Source: Cyanobacteriota bacterium (lineage in GTDB: Bacteria > Cyanobacteriota > Cyanobacteriia > PCC-6307 > Cyanobiaceae). From it: 51,894 bases of DNA. Location: the NCBI GenBank assembly GCA_027620015.1, contig JAQCGH010000011.1, positions 1 through 51,894 on the forward strand, in the 5' to 3' direction. Shown here piece by piece: positions 7,662-16,745 of this stretch. Under the pieces are notes generated by a model that did not search any database, had not been told where the DNA came from, and saw nothing but the letters and a program-made list of their open reading frames with translations. A program made the translations under genes and the position numbers. Positions within the stretch are counted from its first letter, which is position 1; each line of letters opens with the position of its first letter.

Positions 7662-9596
7662 GTGCACGCGGTGGCTGATCCCCTTGGAGCGCTTCCCGCC
7701 GCTGTTGTAGTGGGCCAAACACCCAGCATGCGGGAGCCACGGTTACTCGACGGGGTGCTCTATTGGCTGGAGCAACGCCCCCATGAAGGGGGACGCACGA
7801 CCCTGCTGCGGCGCTTAGGGCCAGACCAGTCAGCAGAGGAGCTCACCCCAGGCAGCTGGAATCTGCGCAGCCGGGTGCATGAGTACGGAGGCGGCAGTTC
7901 GGCCCTGGGCCACCGAGGCGACGGCACGCCGGTGGCGGTATTTAGCCACGACGGCGACCGCTGCCTATGGCTGCTGGAGCTCAATAGCAGCGATTGCCAG
8001 CCGCGACGACTCAGCCCGCCAGGTGCCTACGGCGGCGGCTTGATCGATGCCGTACACGACCGCTGGATAGGCGTATTGGAAAGCGGCAGCAATGAAGGTG
8101 CTGGCCGCGACCAACTGGTGGCTGTTGGGCTGGAAGGTGGCGAGCCCCAGCCGCTGGTGGAGCCAGCCGACTTCTGCGGCTATCCGGCCCTAAGCCCCTC
8201 CGGCGCAGGGCTGGCCTGGGTTGAGTGGCAGCAGCCCTTCATGCCCTGGGAGCGCAGCCAGCTGTGGCTGGGGCACTTCGATGCGGCAGGCAAGCTCAGC
8301 GGCCGCCGCCTCGTCGCTGGATCGGGAGTGGAGCCAAACCTGGAAATTTCAGTGTTCCAGCCGCTCTGGTGCGGGCCCCACTTGGTGGTCGCAAACGATC
8401 GCTCCGGCTTCTGGAACCTCGAGCAACTCGACAACGCCGAGGGACTCGACGCAGCAACTCTGGGCGTAGAGGCGCAGCTGTATTGGAGGCCGCTACTGCC
8501 CATGCAAGCGGAATTCGGTCTACCCCAGTGGGTTTTCGGCATGGGCACCCAGGCCTGGGATGGCGAGCAGCTACTGGCTACCGCCTGCCTGCAGGGGCGC
8601 TGGCAACTGGGCCGGGTGAAGCCGAGCCAGAGCGGAGACGCCGGCCAATGGCAGCCTCTGGACATCCCCTTTGATGATCTAGCTGGCCTTTGCGCCGAAA
8701 GGGGACGACTGGCCTGCATCGCCGGTTCAGCAACTGAAGCTGCAGGCCTGCTCGAGCTGGACCTGGGCAGCAGCAACTGGTGGCACAGCCCTACGGCCGC
8801 CTGCCCTCTGGCGCCGCAGGCAATCAGCCTGCCTCAGGAGCTGTGGTTTGAGGGTCACGGCGGCGCCCCCGGCCACGCCTGGTTTTACCCCCCATCCGGA
8901 GGAGCCCACCGAGGAACGCCATTGCTGGTGAAAAGCCACAGCGGCCCCACCGCCATGGCACGTACGGGCCTCAACCTGGCCATTCAGTTTTGGACGACTC
9001 GGGGCTGGGGGGTGGTGGATGTGAACTACGGCGGCTCGACAGGCTTTGGCCGCGCCTATCGGGAACGGCTCGCTGGCCAGTGGGGAGTTGTGGACGTAGC
9101 AGATTGCGCCGCCGCCGCCCAAGCCCTGGTGGCGTCGGGCCGGGCTGATCCCGACCGCATCGCCATCGAAGGCGGCAGTGCCGGCGGCTTCACCACCCTG
9201 GCCGCCCTCTGCTTCACGGACGTATTCCGCGCCGGCGCGAGCCGCTACGGGGTAGCCGACCCCAGCGCGTTGGCGTCTGAGAGTCATCGCTTTGAAGCCC
9301 GCTATCTCGATGGTCTGATCGGTGCTTGGCCCCAGGCGCAAGACATCTACACAGCCCGCTCGCCCCTCGCCCACGCCTCTGAAATCCGCTGCCCCGTGAT
9401 CTTTTTTCAAGGCCTCGATGACAAGGTTGTGCCACCAGAACAAACCGATCGCATGGCAGCAGCGCTCGAAGCCAACGCCATCCCGGTGGAGGTGCACCGC
9501 TTTCCGCAGGAGGGCCACGGCTTCCGCGATGCTGCAACCTTGATTCGCGTCCTAGAAGCCACTGAGGCCTTCTTCCGCCGGCACTTCAACCTGTGA
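7662..9596 (+). CDS. S9-family prolyl oligopeptidase-like peptidase
   Basis: 644 aa with a GTG start. The N-terminal ~370 residues contain propeller-type repeats (WNLRSRVHEYGGGSSALG, LSPSGAGLAWVEWQQPFMPW). The C-terminal alpha/beta-hydrolase domain has the nucleophile elbow GGSAGG (Ser506), the acid region GLDDKVVPPEQ (Asp586/587) and His619 in PQEGHGF, the typical acylaminoacyl-peptidase/dipeptidyl-peptidase arrangement. VHEYGGG is characteristic of cyanobacterial and plant acylaminoacyl-peptidase relatives. No signal peptide, so probably cytoplasmic, cleaving short or N-acylated peptides. Its stop overlaps the GTG start of the symporter gene (GTGA), suggesting coupling: peptide breakdown next to amino-acid transport. 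Confidence 0.93.
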   Translation: MHAVADPLGALPAAVVVGQTPSMREPRLLDGVLYWLEQRPHEGGRTTLLRRLGPDQSAEELTPGSWNLRSRVHEYGGGSSALGHRGDGTPVAVFSHDGDRCLWLLELNSSDCQPRRLSPPGAYGGGLIDAVHDRWIGVLESGSNEGAGRDQLVAVGLEGGEPQPLVEPADFCGYPALSPSGAGLAWVEWQQPFMPWERSQLWLGHFDAAGKLSGRRLVAGSGVEPNLEISVFQPLWCGPHLVVANDRSGFWNLEQLDNAEGLDAATLGVEAQLYWRPLLPMQAEFGLPQWVFGMGTQAWDGEQLLATACLQGRWQLGRVKPSQSGDAGQWQPLDIPFDDLAGLCAERGRLACIAGSATEAAGLLELDLGSSNWWHSPTAACPLAPQAISLPQELWFEGHGGAPGHAWFYPPSGGAHRGTPLLVKSHSGPTAMARTGLNLAIQFWTTRGWGVVDVNYGGSTGFGRAYRERLAGQWGVVDVADCAAAAQALVASGRADPDRIAIEGGSAGGFTTLAALCFTDVFRAGASRYGVADPSALASESHRFEARYLDGLIGAWPQAQDIYTARSPLAHASEIRCPVIFFQGLDDKVVPPEQTDRMAAALEANAIPVEVHRFPQEGHGFRDAATLIRVLEATEAFFRRHFNL

Positions 9597-10963
9597 TCGC
9601 AACCTTGGCGAGCGACCTGCTGCCCAACTTCAGCTGGTTGGCTTTGGCCGTGGTCTGCCTAACTCTGATCCTGGCGGTGGGGCGCGCCCTTGGAGCCAGG
9701 TTGCAGCTGCGGCTCTGGGGAATCCCCGAAGCCCTCCTGGCCGGCCTGCTGGGATTGCTGCTGGCCCCGGGCGGCCCACTGCCGCTCTTGCCAGCCCATG
9801 TAATGCAGCTTTGGGCCGATCTGCCGCTGGTGCTGCTCACCCTGGTGTTCGGCTCGCTCATGCTCGGCAAGCCCCTGCCCAAACTTGAGGGGCTATGGCG
9901 GCCGGTATCTGGGCAGGTGTCGCTGGCGCTGGTGCTGGCCTTCGGCCAATACGTGGTTGGAGGCCTGGCTGTGCTGCTAGTTCTACAGCCCTGGCTGGGG
10001 GTGAGCCCCGTGATGGCCTGTCTGATCGAAGTGGCCTACGAGGGCGGTCATGGTTCTGCCGCGGCGATGGGACCCAGCTATGCGGCTCTGGGCTTCCCAG
10101 GCGGCCAAGCCTTGGGCTTAGCCATGGCCACTGTAGGGCTGCTTTCCTCCACCTTGGTAGGAGGGCTGGTGGTGGTGCTAGCCCGCAGCCGCGGCTGGCT
10201 ACTGGCCGATGCCCCAGGCAGCGTTGCCAGCGAAAGCACTAGCGCTGGCAACGGCGATTCAGGTGGCGCGGCGGCCTGGGCGGCAGCCTGGGCTGTGAAC
10301 CTGGCCCTGGTGGGCCTTGCCGTGCTGACTGGCGTGGGGCTGCTGGCCGGGCTGCGCTGGCTCACCGCTGGACTGGGAGATGGCATTGCCAATGTGGTTA
10401 ATGCGCTGCCGGTGTTTCCGCTGGCGATCGTGGGGTCGCTGCTGGTGCGGCTGGCGCTGGAGCGCAGCGGCAAGGCCCACTGGGCTTCCTCAGCTGTGCA
10501 GGGCCAGGTGGGCACCCTTTCGGCAGACCTACTGATCACAGCCGCCACCGCCGGGTTGGATCTGGCCCTGCTCAAGGCCGACTGGCTACCGCTCACGGTC
10601 CTTGCCTTAGGCGGCTTGGTGTGGAACCTGGCAGTGACGCTGCTGCTGGCTCCACGGCTGCTGCCCGCCGACTGGTTTGAGCGGGCGGTGATTGAATTTG
10701 GCCAGGCCACGGGAGTGGCGGCTAGCGGCTTGCTGCTGCTGCGCATGGCAGATCCAGAAGACCGCAGCGACGCCCTACCAGCCTTTTCGATCAAGCAGCT
10801 AATGTTGCAGCCTTTTTTGGCCGGAGGGGTGGTAACGGTGGTGGCCCCGCTGGCGGTCGCGGGCTGGGGGCTGCCGCTTTGGACCGGCTTCTGCTTTGCC
10901 TTGGTGCTGCTGTTTGGCGGCACCGGACTGTGGCTGGCGCGCGATCAGGCTCCAGCCCCGTAG
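9593..10963 (+). CDS. gltS: Sodium/glutamate symporter (GltS/ESS family)
   Basis: 456 aa, almost entirely hydrophobic, with about 11-12 membrane segments. The first half has the family-type re-entrant motif AYEGGHGSAAAMG, matching the conserved GGHGT loop of GltS; a second related region lies around LSADLLITAATAGLDLALL. It probably imports glutamate with Na+ at the cytoplasmic membrane. GTG start overlaps the stop of the S9 peptidase gene. The 3' end overlaps by 19 bases the 3' end of the aldolase gene on the other strand. The gene symbol is by family; substrate not proven. Confidence 0.88.
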   Translation: MIATLASDLLPNFSWLALAVVCLTLILAVGRALGARLQLRLWGIPEALLAGLLGLLLAPGGPLPLLPAHVMQLWADLPLVLLTLVFGSLMLGKPLPKLEGLWRPVSGQVSLALVLAFGQYVVGGLAVLLVLQPWLGVSPVMACLIEVAYEGGHGSAAAMGPSYAALGFPGGQALGLAMATVGLLSSTLVGGLVVVLARSRGWLLADAPGSVASESTSAGNGDSGGAAAWAAAWAVNLALVGLAVLTGVGLLAGLRWLTAGLGDGIANVVNALPVFPLAIVGSLLVRLALERSGKAHWASSAVQGQVGTLSADLLITAATAGLDLALLKADWLPLTVLALGGLVWNLAVTLLLAPRLLPADWFERAVIEFGQATGVAASGLLLLRMADPEDRSDALPAFSIKQLMLQPFLAGGVVTVVAPLAVAGWGLPLWTGFCFALVLLFGGTGLWLARDQAPAP

Positions 10964-11607
10964 TGCAGGGAGCGGAACTGCTGGTGCACCGCGGCCATCT
11001 GGGCGGCGCTCAAAAGCGGTGGCTCCCCCAATTGCAAGGCTTGCAGATACATCTGGGCCAGAGTTTCCACCTCAACGGCGATGCGCAGGGCCTGGTCCAA
11101 GCTGGTACCCAGGCTCACTTGGCCGTGCTGAGCCAGCAGGCAGGCCAAACGGCCATCAAGGGCCTGCACAGCCAAGGCTGAGAGCTCGGCGGTGCCAAAG
11201 GTGGCGTAGTCGGCACAACGGATATCGTCGCCGCCGGCTGCGGCTGTCATGTAGTGAAAAGGGGGAATAGGGCGGCCATGGCAAGCCAGGGCCGTGGCGT
11301 GAATCGAATGGCAATGCAGCACCGCCTGAATCTCAGGCCGGCTGTCGAGCAGATCAGCGTGCAGACGCCACTCGGAGGAGGGACGCCGCTGGCCGGCTAG
11401 CGCCGCGAGGGGCTGGCCCCTGCCAGTAATGGCTACGAGATCTTGCGGCTCCATCTGCTCGAAGGGCAGGGAGCTGGGTGTGATCAGCAGGCCATCAGGA
11501 ATGCGCGCCGATAGGTTGCCTGAGGTGCCTTGGTTGAGCCCGCTGGCGTTCAAGCACCTGGCCACCTCCACTAGTTGCTGGCGCAGCACCTGCTCACTTA
11601 TTGCCAT
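10945..11607 (-). CDS. Class II aldolase, FucA-like, next to mtnA
   Basis: 220 aa from ATG 11607; the longer frame to 11649 runs deep into mtnA. Zinc ligands expected from L-fuculose-phosphate aldolase are in place: catalytic Glu79 in SSEWRLH, His98 and His100 in LHCHSIH, His161 in LAQHGQ. GLNQGTSGNLSAR forms the phosphate-binding loop and HYMTAAAGG and YATFGT are FucA-like. The start lies inside the end of mtnA (14-base overlap), so the pair is translationally coupled. Known relatives paired with mtnA cleave methylthioribulose-1-phosphate or 5-deoxyribulose-1-phosphate to DHAP and an aldehyde; the alternative is MtnB dehydratase, also a class II aldolase homologue. I favour the aldolase because of the close FucA resemblance. 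Confidence 0.87.
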   Translation of the reverse strand: MAISEQVLRQQLVEVARCLNASGLNQGTSGNLSARIPDGLLITPSSLPFEQMEPQDLVAITGRGQPLAALAGQRRPSSEWRLHADLLDSRPEIQAVLHCHSIHATALACHGRPIPPFHYMTAAAGGDDIRCADYATFGTAELSALAVQALDGRLACLLAQHGQVSLGTSLDQALRIAVEVETLAQMYLQALQLGEPPLLSAAQMAAVHQQFRSLHYGAGA

Positions 11608-12682
11608 AGAGCTCCTGCAGACCAGCCTCAGTGGCCGCTGCCACGCCACGCTCGGTGATCAGGCCCGTCACCAGCCGCGCTGGAGTTACATCGAAGGCCG
11701 GATTGAAGCCAGCGCTTCCGTCGGGGCTGAGCTGCACCGAGGTGATCGCCCCATCGGCGCCGCGCCCTTGGAGGTGGGTCACCTCCTGGGCGCTGCGGGT
11801 CTCGATCGGGATCTCGGCCACACCGTCGCTAAGCGTCCAGTCGATTGTGGAGGAGGGCAGGGCCACGTAAAACGGCACGCCATTGTCGTGAGCGGCAAGG
11901 GCCTTTAGATAGGTGCCGATCTTGTTGCACACATCGCCGCGGCGGGTGGTGCGATCGGTGCCCACGATCACCGCATCCACCTGGCCTTGCTGCATCAGAT
12001 GGCCTCCGGCGTTGTCAACTATCACCGTGTGGGCTACTCCCTCCTTTCCTAGCTCATAGGCCGTGAGAGAAGCGCCTTGGTTGCGCGGCCGGGTCTCGTC
12101 AACCCAAACGTGGATGTTGACTCCGGCGCGGTGGGCTTTATAGATCGGCGCCAGAGCCGTGCCCCAGTCCACCGTGGCCAGCCAGCCGGCGTTGCAGTGG
12201 GTGAGCACATTGAGCCTGGCGCCGGGCCTGCGGGCCACCAGCTGGTAGAGGATCTCCAGGCCGTGCTCACCGATCGAGTTGCACATCGCCACGTCCTCGT
12301 CGGCGATCGCCGCGGCCTCCAACCTGGCCGCCTCGGCCCGCTCGGCCGGCGGTAGCGGCTGCACCTTGGCCCGCACCCGCTCCAGCGCCCAACGCAGGTT
12401 GATAGCCGTTGGCCGGGTTGCATTGAGTTGCTCAAAGGCCGCCGCCAGGAAGGCGTCGCTGGGGTCGGCCTGCAGGGCCAGCATCAGCCCATAGGCGCCG
12501 GTCACGCCGATCAGCGGCGCCCCGCGCACCACCATCGTGCTGATCGCGTCTGCCGCTTCATCGCAGCTGCGCAGCGTACGAGTCGTGAATTGGTGGGGCA
12601 GCAGGGTCTGATCGATCACACCTACTGAGCACAGATCCGGCTTCAGCCAGATCGTGCGCCAGGCCTTGCCGTCGATGTTCAT
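11594..12682 (-). CDS. mtnA: Methylthioribose-1-phosphate isomerase
   Basis: 362 aa, the usual length. Substrate-binding MVVRGAPLIGVTGAYG (50-65), catalytic Cys163 in LTHCNAG and catalytic Asp243 in GTDR, followed by NKIGTYLKALAAHDNGVPFY, are all intact. It converts the aldose 5-methylthioribose-1-phosphate to 5-methylthioribulose-1-phosphate in methionine salvage; MtnA enzymes also accept 5-deoxyribose-1-phosphate. eIF2B-like homologues lack the Cys/Asp pair, so this is a true isomerase. It is upstream of and overlaps the class II aldolase gene. No phosphorylase (mtnP) or kinase (mtnK) gene is in the window. Confidence 0.95.
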   Translation of the reverse strand: MNIDGKAWRTIWLKPDLCSVGVIDQTLLPHQFTTRTLRSCDEAADAISTMVVRGAPLIGVTGAYGLMLALQADPSDAFLAAAFEQLNATRPTAINLRWALERVRAKVQPLPPAERAEAARLEAAAIADEDVAMCNSIGEHGLEILYQLVARRPGARLNVLTHCNAGWLATVDWGTALAPIYKAHRAGVNIHVWVDETRPRNQGASLTAYELGKEGVAHTVIVDNAGGHLMQQGQVDAVIVGTDRTTRRGDVCNKIGTYLKALAAHDNGVPFYVALPSSTIDWTLSDGVAEIPIETRSAQEVTHLQGRGADGAITSVQLSPDGSAGFNPAFDVTPARLVTGLITERGVAAATEAGLQELYGNK

Positions 12683-12780
12683 TGCTGCGGAAGGGTGCCA
12701 GTCTTCTCCTGATCATCCCTGGGGAGGGGTTGGAGCAGATTCTCGGAGCCGGCCGCCAACACATCCCCCCTGCCACCTGG

Positions 12781-13326
12781 TCAAATCGGCCGATAGCCAA
12801 ACCAATCCGGCACCTGGCTCTGGTTCAGACCCTCAGGGTGGGGCTCCAGCTGCACATACCAGTGCTCGCTGCCCAGCAGCTCAAGCTGTTCGATCGCCAG
12901 GCAGTCGTCTACGTCCACCAAATCATCCTTGTGCTGCTGCAGGTCGCCGCGCAGCCACTTGCACTTAGCCGCCGCCTTGGCCGCCTGGGACGAGCGAGCC
13001 ACCACCAGGCCGAAGTGGTGCAGTTCTGCGAGGGAGTTAGGACGGTAGGCGCCCAGATTGACAAACCAAAGCCGCTCGGTCCGGGGCGCGGAAGGCTCGC
13101 GCCCGAGGCTCACCGCAAAGCCATCCACCGCTCGCACCACCAAGTAGCTGTCCAGGTGCAGGCCCTCACGCCTCCCAAACCACTGCCGCCGCAACTCCGG
13201 AATAGCCGCCTCGATCGTGGCGCCGGCCACGAAGCGAACGTCGTGGAGCTCAATATGACAGCCGAGGACCCGACCGCCCAGCACCGCTAGGAACAACTTG
13301 GGCCGGCCGGGGTTCTCAGAAATCAT
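12781..13326 (-). CDS. DUF1543-domain protein
   Basis: 181 aa from ATG 13326; the longer frame adds nine unconserved residues. LFLAVLGGR, CHIELHDVRFVAG and LHLDSYLVVRAVDG fit the DUF1543 family, and a second half (RLWFVNLGAYRPNSLAELHH, then HKDDLVDVDDC) appears to repeat the fold. Cytoplasmic, no signal or membrane helix. Function unknown. Downstream towards mtnA there are ~98 bases, so the genes may or may not share a transcript. Confidence 0.8.
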   Translation of the reverse strand: MISENPGRPKLFLAVLGGRVLGCHIELHDVRFVAGATIEAAIPELRRQWFGRREGLHLDSYLVVRAVDGFAVSLGREPSAPRTERLWFVNLGAYRPNSLAELHHFGLVVARSSQAAKAAAKCKWLRGDLQQHKDDLVDVDDCLAIEQLELLGSEHWYVQLEPHPEGLNQSQVPDWFGYRPI

Positions 13327-13486
13327 CGAAACCCAAACGGCCCTCGCTGCCAAAGATTGTCAATCTGAACGCGACTCTCCAGCCGATCAAGCCATGTCTG
13401 AAACGATGGGTCTGTTGATCTTGAGTGCCGGTCTCTCGGGCCTAGGCGAAGCCTTGGTTGTGCTGACGCCGGCCTGATTCAATCGC

Positions 13487-14779
13487 TCAGCTGTGCTCGC
13501 GCAGAAAGGTGATCGTGCCTTCCAGCTCCTCAGCGAAGCGGTCGATCTCATTCGGGGTGGTTGTGAAGCCCAGGCTGGCGCGGGCTGAGCCGGAGAGTCC
13601 GTAGAGCCGATGCAATGGCTGAGTGCAATGGTGGCCGCTACGGATGCAAATGCCTGCTGAATCCAGCAAGGCAGCGATGTCGTTGGCGTGCAGGCCATCC
13701 ACCGTGAAGGCCGCAAGGGCACCGCGATCCGGGTGCTGCTCGGGCGTGGGGCCCAAAATGTGTACTCCGTCAATCGCCTGAAGGCGCTCAAACAGCTGGC
13801 GGGTCAGCAACTGCTCCCAGGCGTGGATGCGCTCAAGCCCAATAGCGCTGAGGTAGTCGAGAGCTGCGCCCATGCCGATCGCCTCGGCGATGGCCGGGGT
13901 TCCCGCCTCAAATTTGTGCGGCAACTCGGCCCAGCTGCTGTGATCGAGGTAAACGTCCTGGATCATCTCGCCGCCGCCCAGGAAGGGCGGCATCGCCTCA
14001 AGCAACGCCTCACGAGCCCAAAGAAATCCCATACCGGTTGGGCCGCAAAGCTTATGGGAGCTGCCCACCAAAAAATCGCAGCCCAGCTGGGCCACATTCA
14101 CAACCAGATGGGGAAGGCTCTGGCAGGCGTCCACCAGCACAAGAGCGCCAGCTAAGTGGGCCAATTTCACCACCTGCTCAATTGGATTGCGGCAGCCGAG
14201 GGTATTGCTCACGTGCACCAGGCTCACGAGCTTGGTGCGCTCAGTGATTTGACAGCGCAGATCCTCCATATCCAGCTCACCACTCTCAGTGATGCCCGCA
14301 TGGCGAAGCACGCAGCCAGTGCGCTGGGCCAGCAGCTGCCATGGCACCAGATTGGAATGGTGCTCCATCACCGTGAGCAACACCTCATCACCAGGGCCCA
14401 GGTTGACCTCGCCCCAGCTGCGAGCCACCAAGTTGATTGCCTCGCTGGCATTGCGGGTGAAAACAATCTCCCGCGCATTAGCCGCACCTATGAAGGTGGA
14501 AGTTTTGCTGCGGGCTGCCTCAAAGCCTTCAGTGGCACGAGCACTGAGCTGGTGGGCACCGCGGTGCACATTGGCGTTGTCGTGGTCGTAGTAGTGCTGC
14601 AGGGCCGCCAGCACCTGGCGGGGTTTCTGGCTGGTGGCGGCGTAATCGAGATAGATCAGCGGCTGGCCGAGGCAGGCCGTTTGAGCCAGCAGGGGGAAAT
14701 CGGGCCGTGTAAGAGCTGCAAGATTCGGCGCAACCAGCTCAGAGCTGGGAGGAGTTGCTGTGGTGGTGGTGATCGTCAT
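13487..14779 (-). CDS. sufS: Cysteine desulfurase SufS
   Basis: 430 aa from ATG 14779, which overlaps the sufD stop; the longer frame has 62 unrelated residues antisense inside sufD. PLP lysine is K243 in GSSHKLCGPTG, with His141 (EHHSN) stacking on the cofactor and Asp217 (VDACQ) contacting its nitrogen. The persulfide Cys is C385 in IRSGHHCTQPLH, the RxGHHC form of group II (SufS) enzymes. It takes sulfur from cysteine for Fe-S assembly on SufBCD. Last gene of the suf operon. No sufE or sufU gene is adjacent. Confidence 0.97.
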   Translation of the reverse strand: MTITTTTATPPSSELVAPNLAALTRPDFPLLAQTACLGQPLIYLDYAATSQKPRQVLAALQHYYDHDNANVHRGAHQLSARATEGFEAARSKTSTFIGAANAREIVFTRNASEAINLVARSWGEVNLGPGDEVLLTVMEHHSNLVPWQLLAQRTGCVLRHAGITESGELDMEDLRCQITERTKLVSLVHVSNTLGCRNPIEQVVKLAHLAGALVLVDACQSLPHLVVNVAQLGCDFLVGSSHKLCGPTGMGFLWAREALLEAMPPFLGGGEMIQDVYLDHSSWAELPHKFEAGTPAIAEAIGMGAALDYLSAIGLERIHAWEQLLTRQLFERLQAIDGVHILGPTPEQHPDRGALAAFTVDGLHANDIAALLDSAGICIRSGHHCTQPLHRLYGLSGSARASLGFTTTPNEIDRFAEELEGTITFLREHS

Positions 14780-15888
14780 AGGCGCTCCCGCAGCAGAAGC
14801 TCTAGCGGATTCAGAGCCGCAGCAGCCGCTGGGAGCTCGCGGAGTACCTCCTCGCAATAGCCCCGCAACAACAACCGTGATGCTTGTTCGGCGCCAATAC
14901 CCCGACTCTGTAGATAGAAGAGCTCGTTTTGCTGCAGCCGACTGATGGTGGCGCCGTGGGCGCACTTGACATCATCGGCAACGATTTCCAGCTCGGGTTT
15001 GGTGTCAACTCTTGCCCGCTCAGAGAGCAGCAGGGTGCGACTGAGCTGAGCAGCATTTGTTTGCTGGGCCCTTCGCGGAACCCGCACTGCCCCGTTGAAC
15101 ACGCTGCGCCCGGCTCCATCAGCCACAACCTTGTGGAGCTGGTCGAGCTGCCCGTCGGGTCCTTCAAAACTCACTTGGCTGTGGGTGTCGGCCAACTCCT
15201 TGCCGTCCACTAGTTGCAGGGCACGCAGCCGCGTTTGGGCAGCTCCCTCCAGCTGAATGATGCAGGGCTCGAGACGGCTTAGGGCCCAACCCCCAACTGC
15301 GGTGGTGACTTGCAGGGAGCTGGCGGGGGCCTGGCTAATCGAGAGGTGGCTGAGCAGGCTGGCTCGGGCATCGCCAGGCGCCAGCAGACCCAAATTGCAT
15401 TTGGCGCCCCGGGCGAGCTGTGCCACCACTACAAAACTGGTGGCATTGGGGCCACTTGAACCGTGCTGGATCAGCAGCTCAAGGCTGGCGCCTTCCTCAA
15501 GAACGAGTACCAACTGCAGTGCTAGCAGCCCCGGCGCCGCACCGGCGTCAAAGTGCAACTGCAGCGGACCAGCCTCTCCAGCCACCCGCAAAGCCAGACA
15601 GCGGGGCGAAGCGCCTTGGTTTAGCCGTACAGACCAAACATTGCCGCCACCTGTTGAATTGAGGCCCTGCTGCTGCAACCCCTGGGCCTCATCAGCTCCG
15701 ATGCGACTTATGCCAGCGGGCAGATTGATTTGGGCAAATGGATCCACACCACTCCAAAGCTCCGGTGCTAAGCCCTGCAGGGCTGCCAGTTCAGTGAATC
15801 GCCAATCTTCTTGGCCTCGGGCAGGCATGGGAACGCCAGCAAGTTGGCTGAGCCAATCAGCAGTATTTGGCATAACCACAGCTGGCAT
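14776..15888 (-). CDS. sufD: Fe-S cluster assembly protein SufD
   Basis: 370 aa from ATG 15888, whose bases overlap the sufC stop (TGATG); the frame stays open to 15942 inside sufC without family similarity. The C-terminal beta-helix core is recognisable: LSRTLLLSERARVDTKPELE, ADDVKCAHGATISRLQ (the conserved His region) and [20 protein letters not shown], a block shared with SufB. The N-terminal region (PARGQEDWRFTELAALQGL) also fits. SufD pairs with SufB in the SufBC2D scaffold, in the cytoplasm. Confidence 0.95.
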   Translation of the reverse strand: MPAVVMPNTADWLSQLAGVPMPARGQEDWRFTELAALQGLAPELWSGVDPFAQINLPAGISRIGADEAQGLQQQGLNSTGGGNVWSVRLNQGASPRCLALRVAGEAGPLQLHFDAGAAPGLLALQLVLVLEEGASLELLIQHGSSGPNATSFVVVAQLARGAKCNLGLLAPGDARASLLSHLSISQAPASSLQVTTAVGGWALSRLEPCIIQLEGAAQTRLRALQLVDGKELADTHSQVSFEGPDGQLDQLHKVVADGAGRSVFNGAVRVPRRAQQTNAAQLSRTLLLSERARVDTKPELEIVADDVKCAHGATISRLQQNELFYLQSRGIGAEQASRLLLRGYCEEVLRELPAAAAALNPLELLLRERL

Positions 15889-16691
15889 CACAGCACCTCC
15901 GCAGGTTCCCGGCCCAGATTTGCCAGCTCCTGATCTACCCATTCATATCCAGTGCGCTCAAGCTCCAAGGCCAGCTCCTTGCCTCCAGTACGCAAGATCC
16001 GACCAGCTGCCATCACATGGACGTAATCCGGGGTGATTAGATCGAGTAGGCGCTGGTAGTGGGTAATCAGCAAGGTGGCATTGTCCGGGCCAGCAAGTTG
16101 ATTTACCCCATCTGCCACGATGCGCAGTGCGTCAATATCAAGGCCTGAATCTGTTTCATCCAGAATCGCTACCAGAGGCTCGAGTAACGCCATCTGCAAA
16201 ATCTCATTGCGCTTTTTCTCACCCCCTGAGAATCCCTCATTGACACTGCGATTTAAAAAAGCAGGATCCATCTGCACCACCTTTAGACGCTCTCGCACCA
16301 AATCCTCAAAAGCGAAGGTATCTAGTTCCTCCTCACCTCTTTGTGCGCGACGTGCATTAGTGGAAACCCGTAGGAATTCAAGATTGCTAACCCCTGGAAT
16401 CTCCACTGGATACTGAAATCCGAGAAACAAGCCCAATCGAGAGCGCTGCTCGGGTGCCAGCTCAAGCAGATCTGAGCCCAGATATGTTATTGAACCTTCT
16501 GTGATCGTATAAGCAGGATGGCCAGCAAGCACTTTGGAAAGCGTGCTTTTGCCACTGCCGTTGCGCCCCATCACTGCGTGAATTTCACCCGACCGAACAA
16601 TGAGGTTCACCCCATTAAGAATTTGCTGCTCTTCCACACGGGCATGTAGACCTGTGATTTCTAGCAATACCGGAGCGTCTGGGCGAATCAA
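15888..16691 (-). CDS. sufC: Fe-S assembly ATPase SufC
   Basis: 267 aa with a TTG start; MIRPDAPVLLEITGL is the typical beginning of picocyanobacterial SufC, supporting that codon. ABC-type ATPase with Walker A GRNGSGKST (42-50), Q-loop region LGFQYPVEIPGVSN, signature FSGGEKKR, Walker B AILDETDSGLD and H-loop ITHYQRLL. No membrane domain; it binds SufB and SufD and its ATP cycle reshapes the scaffold. Overlaps sufD by one base and follows sufB by 54 bases. Confidence 0.97.
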   Translation of the reverse strand: MIRPDAPVLLEITGLHARVEEQQILNGVNLIVRSGEIHAVMGRNGSGKSTLSKVLAGHPAYTITEGSITYLGSDLLELAPEQRSRLGLFLGFQYPVEIPGVSNLEFLRVSTNARRAQRGEEELDTFAFEDLVRERLKVVQMDPAFLNRSVNEGFSGGEKKRNEILQMALLEPLVAILDETDSGLDIDALRIVADGVNQLAGPDNATLLITHYQRLLDLITPDYVHVMAAGRILRTGGKELALELERTGYEWVDQELANLGREPAEVL

Positions 16692-16745
16692 AGCGTTTTG
16701 GGATTAGGTAGGTTGGGGTGAACGAGATGAGCAGTTCGGCGGGCC

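Noticed and set aside
8727-9518. 263-aa minus-strand ORF opposite the S9 peptidase
   Set aside because: Shadow of a GC-rich gene; the plus strand has the catalytic triad, the minus reading has no motif.
13394-13477. 27-residue plus-strand ORF between the DUF1543 and sufS genes
   Set aside because: Hydrophobic but very short, no ribosome-binding site, no match to known photosystem or cytochrome small subunits.
14156-14860. 234-aa plus-strand ORF opposite sufS
   Set aside because: Lies completely antisense to a well-supported gene with PLP and Cys active-site residues.
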